Part shown: positions 35,778 to 45,734 of the stretch, in pieces | Numbering within the stretch: position 1 is the first letter of the stretch | How the letters are laid out: each line of letters opens with the position of its first letter | From: Epiperipatus broadwayi | Taxonomy: Eukaryota > Onychophora > Udeonychophora > Euonychophora > Peripatidae | Direction: 5' to 3' | DNA length: 64,000 nucleotides | Assembly (NCBI GenBank): GCA_028023455.1 | Contig: JAQFVV010000151.1 | Span: forward strand, 1,395,001-1,459,000 | The notes under the pieces: model-generated | The model's input: only the letters and a program-made list of their open reading frames with translations | Databases searched by the model: none | What the model was told of the DNA's origin: nothing | Made by a program: the position numbers and the translations under genes

Positions 35778-35838
35778 GTTTGTAACAAAATTGTGCCTTC
35801 CTTGTAAGCACTCACATATTCTTATCTCCGGATCTGGG
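35778..35838 (+). CDS. WDR4: WDR4 exon C
   Basis: A 61-bp exon: one base completing Glu of LGHREFV, then 20 codons with FVTKLC and HSHILISGSG, which is the blade ending before the canonical WD40 DGTxRxW. The acceptor is TGTTTTAG and the donor is GTTAGT. It ends in phase 0, so exon D starts directly with Asp-Gly-Thr. A hammerhead foldback with a 13-bp duplication begins only about 30 bp downstream of the donor. Confidence 0.93.
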
Positions 35839-35881
35839 GTTAGTATTGGAAACTTTTTTTTTATTATCCATTTTTCAATTA

Positions 35882-36225
35882 AGCCAATATACATCACATG
35901 ATCACCACCTCTTATGCTTGTGTATAACTGTTGTTAAAACAGGCAAAACTCACTATATGTATTGCCACACTCAGCAAGCTAGAGTAATCAATGGATGCCA
36001 GAAGGCTTGTGCATAAAATCCCCATCTAGTGCCTACTCATCCAATACCCCCAGACTAGTTTCTGTCTTGTGGCCTTCTTCAGTGAGGAACAAGCCAGAAA
36101 CTAGTCTGGGGATATTGGACGAGTAGGCACTAGATAGGGATTCTATTCACAAGCCTTCTGGCATCCATTGATTACTCTAGCTTGCTGTGTGTGGCAATAC
36201 GTATAGTGAGTTTTGCCTGTTTTAA
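35882..36225. mobile_element. Hammerhead palindrome with 13-bp target-site duplication
   Basis: The exact direct repeat CATTTTTCAATTA flanks it at 35869-35881 and 36226-36238. The insert of 344 bp is mostly a palindrome: the left arm from GTTAAAACAGGCAAAACTCA to TTTCTGTCTTGT, the right arm from ACAAGCCAGAAA back to GCCTGTTTTAAC. The left arm holds a complete minus-strand hammerhead (36039-36088). The symmetry centre lies inside it, so the right arm has only the 3' half (GAAAC, TA, GTC and the stem I strand). A subfamily 1 leader (AGCCAATATACATCACATGA) is on the left side only. Confidence 0.9.
36039..36088 (-). ncRNA. Hammerhead ribozyme motif (CTGAAGA core)
   Basis: Minus strand CTGAAGA (N7=A, allowed by CUGANGA), stem II around loop CACAA with one weakened pair, GAAAC, TA, GTC. 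The proximal stem I TCCTCA pairs with TGGGGG. The upstream distal strand is replaced by the foldback turn. Confidence 0.6.
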
Positions 36226-36239
36226 CATTTTTCAATTAC

Positions 36240-37705
36240 TAATTATTTTGGTATATGTATGTCTATCTGTATCCATATGGATATCTGAACTTTCAAACAG
36301 TATTATTTATGTACAGTTCTTATTAGTTTTAAATTTACTCATTGAACAAGAAATGATAAGTCATAAAAATAAACGATTAATTTCTGCCCGTAAACCGAGA
36401 CAATAAAAACATTGTATATAAATTTTAAATTTATTACAAATTTGATTATAAATGTTGCATGTACAAGATATTCAATCCTCTAAATTGTTTATATTAATGG
36501 GCTGAACTATATGAATTAGAGACCCAAACATCTTCAAGAAAACATCATTATGAATTAAGATATTAAATGTAATGTGACAAGCACTCTAAATCATAAACAC
36601 CATAAGACAATTCTCGTATGGTACTACAAAGAAAAACTCCTCGTCATGTCAAACATCATTAATTACAACTCAGAATTAGCCAAAATCTATTCCTAACAAA
36701 AAAAATGCAACACAGTCGATTATCATCTGTTTCATTTCTTACATTTGATAAGTGCACGTATATCACATTACATTAAACAGGAACTATAATTGTTTTCAGT
36801 CCTCTCATAAACCCCATTATGATTATTTTATGTATAAAGTAGAAATTGATATCAATAATGACATATGAGGTATTATGCTATTTCTTTGGCATAACATTTT
36901 GCCTAATTCTGATTAAAAACGCCCTAACTTTCGAATCCAAGCTAATTTTCTAAATAACCTCACAATTATGTATTTTAGTGAACTCAGCTTTATCCTAACT
37001 GTTGACCTTTAACTCTTTGGCAAGGTTGTTGTGTACTAAACAAAGAATCTCATGACTTCCTCTGCTTTCAGCATTCATCCATATTAGTAGGAGTAATGCA
37101 CTATTTCAGAGCTATCTGTTTTGAGTACTCAGTTGTATTTCATTAATACATATAGTTCCTGGCCTATATAATCCTGCAAGAAAATTATCTCTAGTTCATA
37201 TCTTTAAGAATGGTTTTGGATTTCACAATGAGAGGATAACGCTGTGTTGCTAATTTTAGATTATTGGCCATAAAATTTATAAAAGAAATAAAGTTGGCTG
37301 CTAGGTATGTAGGTGCAAATTTAGCATTCATTGCTGAAGGAGGTCAATGGTCAGAAACTAATATTAGGATTTAGATATAGCTTTGGGCATCTAGTGGCTA
37401 TGAATCAAATTTATAGTAGATGTCTTTAAAATGGATTAAATAAAATGAATAACCCATTATGTGATTATTTGTTATATTATGTGATTATTTGTTATATTTT
37501 GCCTTATTCGATTTCAAACTGTTTTTGTTATTATATCTAATATTAATTATGTTTTTCATGCATTATAATGTGCTTACGAGAACAGTCATTGTACATGTTT
37601 GTTGCCTTCATTTAATTTTATGAAACATCCATGTAAAAAGAGTTGTGGCTTTATAAAATAGAGATATCTAATGTAAAGTTCTATTTTTTTTTAATCTTTA
37701 TAAAG
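36240..37705. other. Rest of the WDR4 intron between exons C and D
   Basis: No gene or strong repeat was recognised, apart from a two-copy 20-bp direct repeat ATTATGTGATTATTTGTTAT at about 37458-37495. Confidence 0.6.
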
Positions 37706-37857
37706 GATGGTACTGTCCGTTTTTGGAATTATTTGACTGGTCACGAGTTATGTGTAGTGGATTGTAAACCATCAGTCGCTTCAGAGAAGCAGAAAGTTGG
37801 TATTAAGCAATTAATTTGCCATCCAGCTGAAGACATTATTGCAGTCACCATGCACAG
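37706..37857 (+). CDS. WDR4: WDR4 exon D
   Basis: Fifty codons plus two bases. It begins DGTVRFWNYLTGHEL, the best WD40-repeat signature in the window (DGTLRLWEYRSGRQL in vertebrates). It continues through KQKVGIKQLICHPAED to IIAVTMHR. The acceptor is TTTATAAAG and the donor is GTAAGT at 37858. The last two bases AG join T of exon E to give Ser. The segment after the WD repeat is the variable linker of the propeller in this family. Confidence 0.95.
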
Positions 37858-38941
37858 GTAAGTTTTATGCATATATTTACATAAAGACATGTTCTGAAAA
37901 TTTGACATCAAATGAAAAACTAAAATTATGTTTAATTTCTGCATATTTATTGTTTTTGGTTTGTTATAAGTCAAATAACACGTAATGGAGTTTGGTACAC
38001 TGTTAAGGAGTGATGTTATATTGCTCGTCTGTGGGTGGGGGGTCATGGAGAAATCTCACAATACCAATAAAACATTGATATTAAAAAAAAAAATCCCTTG
38101 TTACTTTTCAAGATATGACATATAAAGTTTTAGAACATGCATAGAAATGTAAGTTTGGAATTGTCCAAGTTATAATATTTTCTATAATTCTTTATGGATA
38201 TGAAAATTAATATAGAGATAGAAAAATCTATGAACAACAAGGAAAATGAACAAATGATTACTTGCTCAGACCCAATGTTTTATTGGAAGTTTAAATAATA
38301 AATTTTGATCATTTTATGAGATTTAAGTAGTTGTATTAGAAAAATATATAATCCTCAGAAAAGCTGATAATGGCTGAATGAATTCCGTCATCCCCATGAA
38401 TATCACATTGAGGAATCTAGAAAATTTTTATTTATAAGATTGCTGTAAGTCTTCTCCCAATAACATATTTAAAAGTATAATGTAGTGTAGTTTTCAACAG
38501 TGATTCGGCTTCTACTATATAAACAGAGAGTTACTACATCGAACATTCTTTAGTAATGATTTTATAAACAACCTTCTTAACTATTAACAAATTTAGTTTA
38601 AGGTATTATAATCTACGAAGCACATACCATATGCAAATTGCAGAAACTATACGCATGAAAAATATTAATCACTCAGTTAAGGCTGAGCGCTTTCGAGGTT
38701 CCGTGCCTCATAATCATAGCCATATTGAAGAATGTGGTATTGTTTGTATTAGACTTAATATATGCAAATTAAATGCAAATGAGGTAGGTTGTCATTTTTT
38801 AGAAATATCGAAGCAGGTGTCACGTCTGTTTATTGCATTATTGTTGCCGTTGATAAAATATGCCTCTTATTTTTCTTTTACAGTCGTTTGTTTTTATACA
38901 CACAATTTTGGGATTGGAGGGAATGAGTCTTTTTTAGATGT

Positions 38942-39470
38942 TCAAGAAATGTAGAAGTGTTGTCGTTGTTCTTCTGTGCTTTTTATATGTGTACATGTGT
39001 TGAGCGGTTCTGTTGTTAATTGTTGTCTTTGTCTCCCTATAATATATGGTATGGCATATGGGCTGAGGGAAGGTCCTGTTATAAATGACCTGATGTGTTT
39101 GGGTGAGGTCAATTTTATCTTTTGCATTGTTAATAAGTCTGTTAATGTTGGCAAGTGTATGGAAACCTATTGTAAATTTGTCTGATAAGGTTTTTTCTTA
39201 GTTGGTTGGACACTTTAGCGATATAAGGACGGGTAATATGGGGAAGTTCATTTCTTTGGATATTATTTGCTGTTTTTCTATGAAATTGTTTGATCTTGTA
39301 TTTAACCCTGCTTTTAATATATAAGTATTAATGTTGTCTTTTTTGTCTGCCTCAAATTTACATATTGAATTTCTAAACAGGAAGGCATTCAAACCTGTGA
39401 ATTTATGAGATTTAGTAGAATTAGAGTTGGGTTGTATACCACCTCTAACTTCATATTTTGAGGAGAATCA
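38942..39470 (-). pseudogene. Possible Penelope-like reverse transcriptase fragment
   Basis: Minus-strand translations show NSTKSHKFTGLNAFLFRN, then NTRSNNFIEKQQIISKEMNF followed by P, and downstream SLSPYAIPYIIGRQRQQL. The order of an ASSxxNFxxE-like block, xxFP, and a PYIxGxxQQL block resembles the C-terminal part of Penelope-like element RT before its endonuclease. Frames are broken between blocks. Assignment is tentative. It could be another non-LTR family. Confidence 0.35.
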
Positions 39471-39941
39471 TGTTAATATTACCAAATATAGTTGTTTACA
39501 TTTTAATAAATTCTTGAGATAGCATTATTCATTTAGGTATTTCTTTTCTGAAATTATCGTAAGTGTTGCAAAGCAAGGAGAATTCATGAGAAATTTATTG
39601 CAAAACAGAAAGTCCGTTAGCTTTCGGTACTTGTGCCTTTAGAAATTTTTTATATATTCTGCTCTGCTCTACTCTTTAGACAAGACTTAAGTATACTTTT
39701 GCAGGTCAATAAGCTACGTTTAATTTTCTCTAAGTGTTGTAGCCCAGCATGTGTTTACAACATTGTAATAATAGTCATAATTACACAATATCGTCAAATA
39801 ATTTATTATCAAATTAACGGTCAAAACTCACTTGTCGAATATAAATTTAAAGCAGAGTCATGAATGTTCATTAAGATACCTAAGAAGACTTGCTCTATAT
39901 TTTGTCAACGAATCTTCTAAACGTAACATAATCACCAAATT

Positions 39942-40278
39942 GTATAGATACTGAATTGGATTCAGATCTGTATGACTATACAAGCAAATACGCTTGGATT
40001 GAAAGCATTATTGTGTTTTCATTTTGGACTCATAGCTTTTAACGTTAACTAAAAAGGTAAAAGTTTTAGCTGCTGGAAGATTGCATTGGATCCTAAAAGC
40101 TAGTCGCAGTGCTTTCAGATCCAAGGTTTTTCACTGATGAAAGCTAGAAACTAGATTGGGAATATTGGATGATTAGACACTAGATAGGGATTTTGTGCAC
40201 AAACCTTCTTGGGTCCATTGATTACTCTGGCTTGCACTGGGTGGCGCTACTGTATGGAGAGTTTGCTACTGTTTCAAT
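39942..40278 (+). mobile_element. Hammerhead element, subfamily 1, single unit, sense to WDR4
   Basis: The order of landmarks is ACTATACAAGCAAAT, GCTGCTGGAAGATTGCATTGG, the ribozyme region, then TTGATTACTCTGGCTTGCAC. The flanking 13-mers TAATCACCAAATT (39929-39941) and TAATCATCAGATT (40279-40291) match at 11 of 13 positions, consistent with an old target duplication. The core at 40134 is CTGATGA, then AAGCTA and GAAAC with stem II collapsed by a deletion; the cleavage triplet is also altered. Confidence 0.7.
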
Positions 40279-40499
40279 TAATCATCAGATTAGTTACTAA
40301 TTGCTAATCTTGAACAGGATTCTAAATATTTGCCTATGAGACAGGAATAGTATTTGGACCCGAATTATATTTTTTATCAAAAATGAAGACTCACATAGAT
40401 TGAGTGCTAAGAAATAAGGAAGTTTTTCTTTATCCGTTGGATGCCAAAAAATGATTTTTAGGATCTGAATTGTGTCCTTTTAAATTTATAATATTTTGA

Positions 40500-41520
40500 A
40501 GAACTTTATTTTCCATTGTCGATTTTAAAAATGTATTAATTATCTTTTCAATCATATTTTTCACATTAACAATTGCCATCTTTGAAATGTCTCTCAGATT
40601 TGGAATAGAGTCATTATTTCCTTATAATATTTGTCTTTATTAAGGATATCTTTAGACAAAACAAAAATATTTTTGAGATTTATCAATTCATTCTTTTATC
40701 GGAAAAATGTCAGTATAAGGCGTTTTTGAAAGCATTAGTATATCCGATCATTTCAGCTAGTGTGTAGTTTGTTTCTTGTAATCATCTATTCAGTTCAATA
40801 AGGCATTTAGCTATATTTATGACAAAAACTAAATCCACCCATTCAAACATCATTGCCAAATTCAAGGATATGTTTTGATCTGTCTGAATCTTTGGAAAAA
40901 TATATTCCCAATTAATCATCAACTGAGTCCGCAAAAATAATAATTCTGTTTACCTAGATATGTTTTTTTCTAGTTGAGACTTAAAAATTCTTCTCTGAAA
41001 ACTTTTTTCAGAAATAGAATTCAAAATTTTTTTTACAGATAGCCCACACTCGGAAATTTCCAACAGAATATATGCTGCTACATAATGCATCGATATGAAA
41101 GAACGTCATCTTTGGTATACAGCCACAAATCTATTCATTTTCTCAGACATTAACGGTAAACCATCAGTTGTCTGTCATCAATACAACCTAATAAATTGAA
41201 ATTTTTTTCTCTTCTATATATTTTTTAAAAGCACAGTAAATATCCTTAACCTGTGTTTTCTTCTTTAGAGATAATATTATTAACAATTTTTTCATTTTAT
41301 TAACTTTGAAAACCTTGCTTAAGAAATACAAATATGTAAGTGGATTCCCCAAACTGCAAGGAAAACAAATATTATTATTGATAACTTTGGTTAGTTATTC
41401 AACTACATCATAATTTATAAAAGCTGCACATCTTTAATTATGGAAATAATTTTATTTTTATTCTTCAATGAATTGCTGACTATCATGTCTCCATCTGCGA
41501 GCGTTTTTTTATATTATGGT
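40500..41520 (-). pseudogene. Decayed hAT-type (ZBED5/SCAND3-like) transposase
   Basis: Minus-strand fragments include VDLVFVINIAKCLIELNR followed by LQETNYTLAEMIGYTNAF. These parallel the DLAFLxDIxxHLNELNxxLQG...xxxxxxVxAFKxKL block of ZBED5/SCAND3-like hAT proteins. Upstream blocks read VKDIYCAFKKYIEEKKI, then MTDN, and a HYVAAYIL stretch comparable with the THCxxHRxALAAKxL motif. Stops and frameshifts are frequent. Ends and target duplication were not found. Confidence 0.5.
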
Positions 41521-42394
41521 TACACATAACTTGCACAGTGCAATATGTCTGTCGCTGCTGGAGATTTAATCTTAATAAAGTGTGATTGTTTTCTGGTTGG
41601 TTGCAATTTAAATTTCTTTAACTTATGATTGAGTGATTCATTTTTTAATGAATAATCTGTGACAAAATTGTCATGCATTTCCACTCATGCAGTCTTTTCT
41701 TTATATTTGTTTCAGACAGTTTATTTCTTTTTTAAAATATGATAAAATTCTACTTTTGTTATAATAAAATAACTAAATCGGCAATAATAATAATGCATTC
41801 ATACCAGGGAACAAGAGATGGACACTCCGTTAGTCACTATTCCTACTATAATTTTTCTGTCGGTCTTCGGTGGTGGCCACTTTAGTAATTCGGCACTGGC
41901 CATTGGAACTTAGAGTAAATAGCACAATAATTACTGGATTTTGAAATGTTTTGAAACAGGATATATTTAAATGACGATTAAAATGGGTAATCACGGAATC
42001 AATTATTTAATTTTCCACCAAAATAGGTTGAAATGATAATTTGATAATTACTTTCTTTTAATTCAGGCAGTCACTTTAAAACTTTTTTGCAGCTCACCAA
42101 TTTATTGCAATTAGTGCCTTACTAGGCCCTGTTTTAGATAACCATAATAAACTCTTTATTTAAAATAAGTTATTAGTTCTTTTTGATCCTTTATAATGTC
42201 TTCCGGCTATTCTGATTTTTGTTGTATTTAATTAATTCTCAGAAGACTAGGTTAAACTACGGCATTGCATGTTCTTGCAGTGCAAGGTCCTACTAACTGT
42301 ACGATTATAATGTAAAAATGGCAAAAGAATAATATTCTTCTCACTATTTAGGGTTGAATAGATTAATTACATTGATATTTTCTAATATATAAAT

Positions 42395-42802
42395 ATATAA
42401 AATGCGTTAAAATGCACAAACACACTAAGCTGAAGACAAAGAAATCTTAATACTGTAGATTGATATAAACTAAATATGTATACCCAAATATGTGGCTAAG
42501 CACTTTCAAGGGCCGAGGTCCTCATTCATAACCATCTTGTAAATAAATAGGTTAGTTAAAGACGATGCAGATTTATGTAAATAAGGTAGTCAAGTATTCC
42601 ATTTCCTGGAGATCTTATAACAAGAATCTTTTCTGTTTATAGAGTTGTTATATTTAACGATAAAGTAAGCTTCCTTTATTTTTCTCTTAAGATTGAAAGG
42701 GCTTAACCACATAGTTGGATACATATATTTAGTTTATATCAATCTACCATATTAAAGACTTCTTTGTCTTCAGCTTTGTGTGTTTGTGCGTTTTAGCAAG
42801 CA
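42395..42802. mobile_element. Foldback element with about 115-bp inverted arms
   Basis: The left arm (about 42395-42510) includes CACAAACACACTAAGCTGAA and ATTGATATAAACTAAATATGTAT. The right arm (about 42688-42802) carries their complements (TTTAGTTTATATCAAT, TCAGCTTTGTGTGTTTGTG). No ORF inside. The interior GAGGTCCTCATTCATAACCAT resembles a segment at 38700-38725. Confidence 0.75.
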
Positions 42803-43098
42803 TTTTTTAGATTAGTTCATAAAATAATCTCACACCTTTAGTAAAAGCTTTGTAGAAAGTTAATTTATGTGTCCAGCAAGTATGCTACATACTTATGCAA
42901 ATTTACAGATAAATCTATTCGCAGAACATACAATTCCGAATATGTTATTAAGATAATTCACAAGCACGATACCTAAAGAATCATTTAAGTGAACTTCTAA
43001 TAACAGCCACCTTTTGTTATATCAATGTCAATCTATTTAGTCAGATGTTAATAACATATTCAGACTTGTTAGTTCCATGAATACATTTATATTCTTAG

Positions 43099-43680
43099 GG
43101 TTTTTACAGAGGCAAAACTCTCCATACAGTAGCGCCACTCAGTGCAAGCCAGAGTAATCAATGGATGCAGGAAGGTTTGTGCATAAAATCCCTACCTACT
43201 GCCGACTCATCCAATATCCCTAGTCTAATTTATAACTTGTTGCTTTCATCAGTAAGGAGCCTTGGATCTGAGAGCATTGCTTCTAGAACTTGGGATCTAA
43301 TAATAAGACCAAAAAGTTTGGATGCTGAACTGAGTTCAGATCTGTGCGACTATACAAGCTAATGAGTTCGAATTGAAAATGTTATTGTGTTTTCATTTTG
43401 AATTCAAATCTTTATAGTTAGCTAATAAGGGAAAAAATTGGCTGCTGGAGGATTCCATTAGATCCTAAGTTCTAGGAGCAATGCTCTCTGATCCAAGGCT
43501 TCTCATTGATGAAAGCCACATGCTAGAAACTAATCTGGGAATATTGGATGAGTAGTGATTTTATGCACAAACCTTTCTGCATTCATTGATTACTCTGGCT
43601 TGCACTGAATGTCGCTACTGTGTGGAGTGTTTGCTTCTGTGAAAACAGCTTGTGTATGCATAAAGAATGGTGATCATGTG
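43099..43680. mobile_element. Hammerhead foldback element, subfamily 1, with near-exact target duplication
   Basis: ATATTCTTAG precedes the insert (43089-43098) and repeats at 43681-43690. Extended to 13 bp the two copies differ at one position. Two inverted hammerhead motifs are present (minus 43209-43267, plus 43490-43549). The left has CTGATGA but AAAT for GAAAC. The right has TTGATGA for CTGATGA and ATC for GTC. The spacer holds the unit end with ACTATACAAGCTAATGAG. Confidence 0.8.
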
Positions 43681-43974
43681 ATATTCTTAGTGTTATATAT
43701 TTAATAAACTGTAAAAATATTTACATGTTCATTAACATCATTGCAATATTTAGATAAGTATATATTATTATAAGTAAATTGATGAAAATGTAAATATTAC
43801 ATAGTAATGGAAAGATTAATGCTCTCATTTTTGTACAGGCCTTTTGTCAAACATTGATTGCTGTTAGAGAATTATACGTTTGTCAATAATTTTAAACATA
43901 TTTTTATTTTTATCATTGTTTTGATATATTCTAGTGTCAATAAATTAGTATTTAAATCAAAACTAAATATATAT

Positions 43975-44310
43975 CCTTTCACTTTCACTCATTGTCAATC
44001 CATTGCATGATAAAGATCTCACCGAATTTATTCCAGTTTTTTGATTCCCAGCTTTTCTTCTCCACAAAATGTTAACAAATTTACTTATTTAATCAGTCCA
44101 TCTCACATGTGGTCTAGTTGTAGATCTTTTGCAATCTTTTGGAAATCCATTTTAACTTCAATTGTCCATCTATTGCCATTCCCTCTAGTAATCTGTTTAA
44201 TCTAGTCCTATTTCGATCTCTTTATTCTTTCAATGATGTCAGCAGTGCCTGTTTGTTTTCTCTCCCATGTATATTGTTTTTCTCATACTTCATTGAGTAA
44301 TATATTGTAA
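43975..44310 (-). pseudogene. RTE LINE 3' end, minus strand
   Basis: The sequence parallels the minus-strand copy at 52690-53060: CATTGTCAATCCATTGCATG, CCATCTCACATGTGGTCT, CAATTGTCCATCTATT, GCCTGTTTGTTTTCTCTCCC. In translation these are the RxWxxxWIPRDxxRxRGRP-like tail and the DLI...KxW segment of RTE. It is truncated at both ends. Confidence 0.75.
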
Positions 44311-44749
44311 CAGTCTGGGTTTGTCACCAGAAGAGGGGGAACACATCTAACTATGCAGATCTAGGGTCTTCAGATAGGGTGCTGTGCCTGGTGCTATGAA
44401 GTAACTAACCAATGATTATATCCACTTCCAATGGGCTAGCTCTTGTTTTACTCATTAAATCTAGTTGTAATTTAGGTTAGTTCATCCATTCCTCACTCCT
44501 CTTGCGGATTCCATTACGCCTCAGTTTTCAAACCCAGGGAGAATGTTGCCTTTGGATCTCTTCAGGGGTGAATTTACTTTATGTAGCAACTAAGTTTTCA
44601 TTGACTTAAGATACATCCAACCCTATTGCGGTGTTATAGGTTATAATAATTTGTATGTGTACTCATATATATATATTTAATCAATCAAATTAATGAGTGG
44701 GTGTATGAACAAACTAGAGACCAATTTGATTTAAAACAAGTAGTAATTA

Positions 44750-45730
44750 TCTGAAATCCGGGCACGCCCGCTTGGGGTGTTGATGTTATACAAAAATCAA
44801 TCAAATGTAACGTTACCAGGCCGCTGCAACTTTTTTTTATACAACATGATTTTCTTTTTTTTTTGTTTAAACAAATTTTTATTTCATTCATAACATGATT
44901 TCTTTTTTATTAAACAAATTTTTATATTCATTTTCATGGTTTTTTTTAACCTTTTTCTTTGTTCAACAAATTTTGGTAATTTAATTTTGTGTTTATTTTT
45001 CTGATTTTAACAACTTTGGACTGTTTCACGATGAAAAAACTTGTTTTAACCCCGCCGAAAAAATATAATGGTACAATTATTTGGGACTTGTTTCGACTTT
45101 GTTGTACCCTTTTTCTTTTTTTTTTTTTGGTTGTCTAAATGGTTTTTCTTATTATTAAATCAAAAGTAACTTTTGTGTTGTTGGGGATTCAAAAATTGTT
45201 TTGAAACCCCCACCCTCGGATCAATAATTGTAACAAAAAGTCAATAATTTTTTTTTTTTAAACAACTTTTTTTCACTTTTTACTTTTATTTATATTTCAT
45301 TTGAATTAGCCTTTTTTTTTTTATGGCTTCTACAATAAACAGCTTTTTGGGGGACTTTCGTACTGTTATTATTAACAAAAAGTAAACAAAAATAGTCATT
45401 TATTTTAACCCCACTTGTTTTAACCCTGCTGAAAAAATATAATGCAATTATTTGGGAATTGTTTCGAATTTTTTCGACCTTTTTTTGTTTGGTTGACCAA
45501 ATTGTTTTTCTTCTTATTAAATCAAAAGTAACTTTTGTGTTTTTTGGGGGTAAAAAATTGTTTTCAAACACCCACCCCCACACTTGGAAAAGTAATTGTA
45601 ACAAAAAGTCAATAATTTCTTTTTTTTTTTTTTTTTGCAACAACTTTTTCTCACTTTTTACTTTTATTTATATTTCGTTTGAATTATCTTTTTTTTGGGG
45701 GCTTCTACAATAAACTGCCCGGATTTCAGA
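44750..45730. mobile_element. 981-bp DNA element with exact 15-bp terminal inverted repeats
   Basis: TCTGAAATCCGGGCA (44750-44764) and TGCCCGGATTTCAGA (45716-45730) are exact complements. The interior is a 374-bp-period direct duplication (units from about 45041 and 45415). Each unit contains TTAACCC, GCTGAAAAAATATAAT, a long T run, CAAAAGTAACTTTTGTGTT, an ACCCCCAC block and GGCTTCTACAATAAAC. AACGTTACCAGGCCGCTGCAA near 44806 resembles strings at 9905 and 34584. No transposase; no certain target duplication. Confidence 0.85.
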
Positions 45731-45734
45731 CGAT

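Noticed and set aside
38690-38730. tRNA-like T arm (GAGGTTCCGTGCCTC)
   Set aside because: No A box or acceptor stem at the right distance. Only a short resemblance to a segment at 42505.
45290-45713. Overlapping ORFs on both strands
   Set aside because: Produced by T-rich duplicated units inside the 981-bp TIR element.
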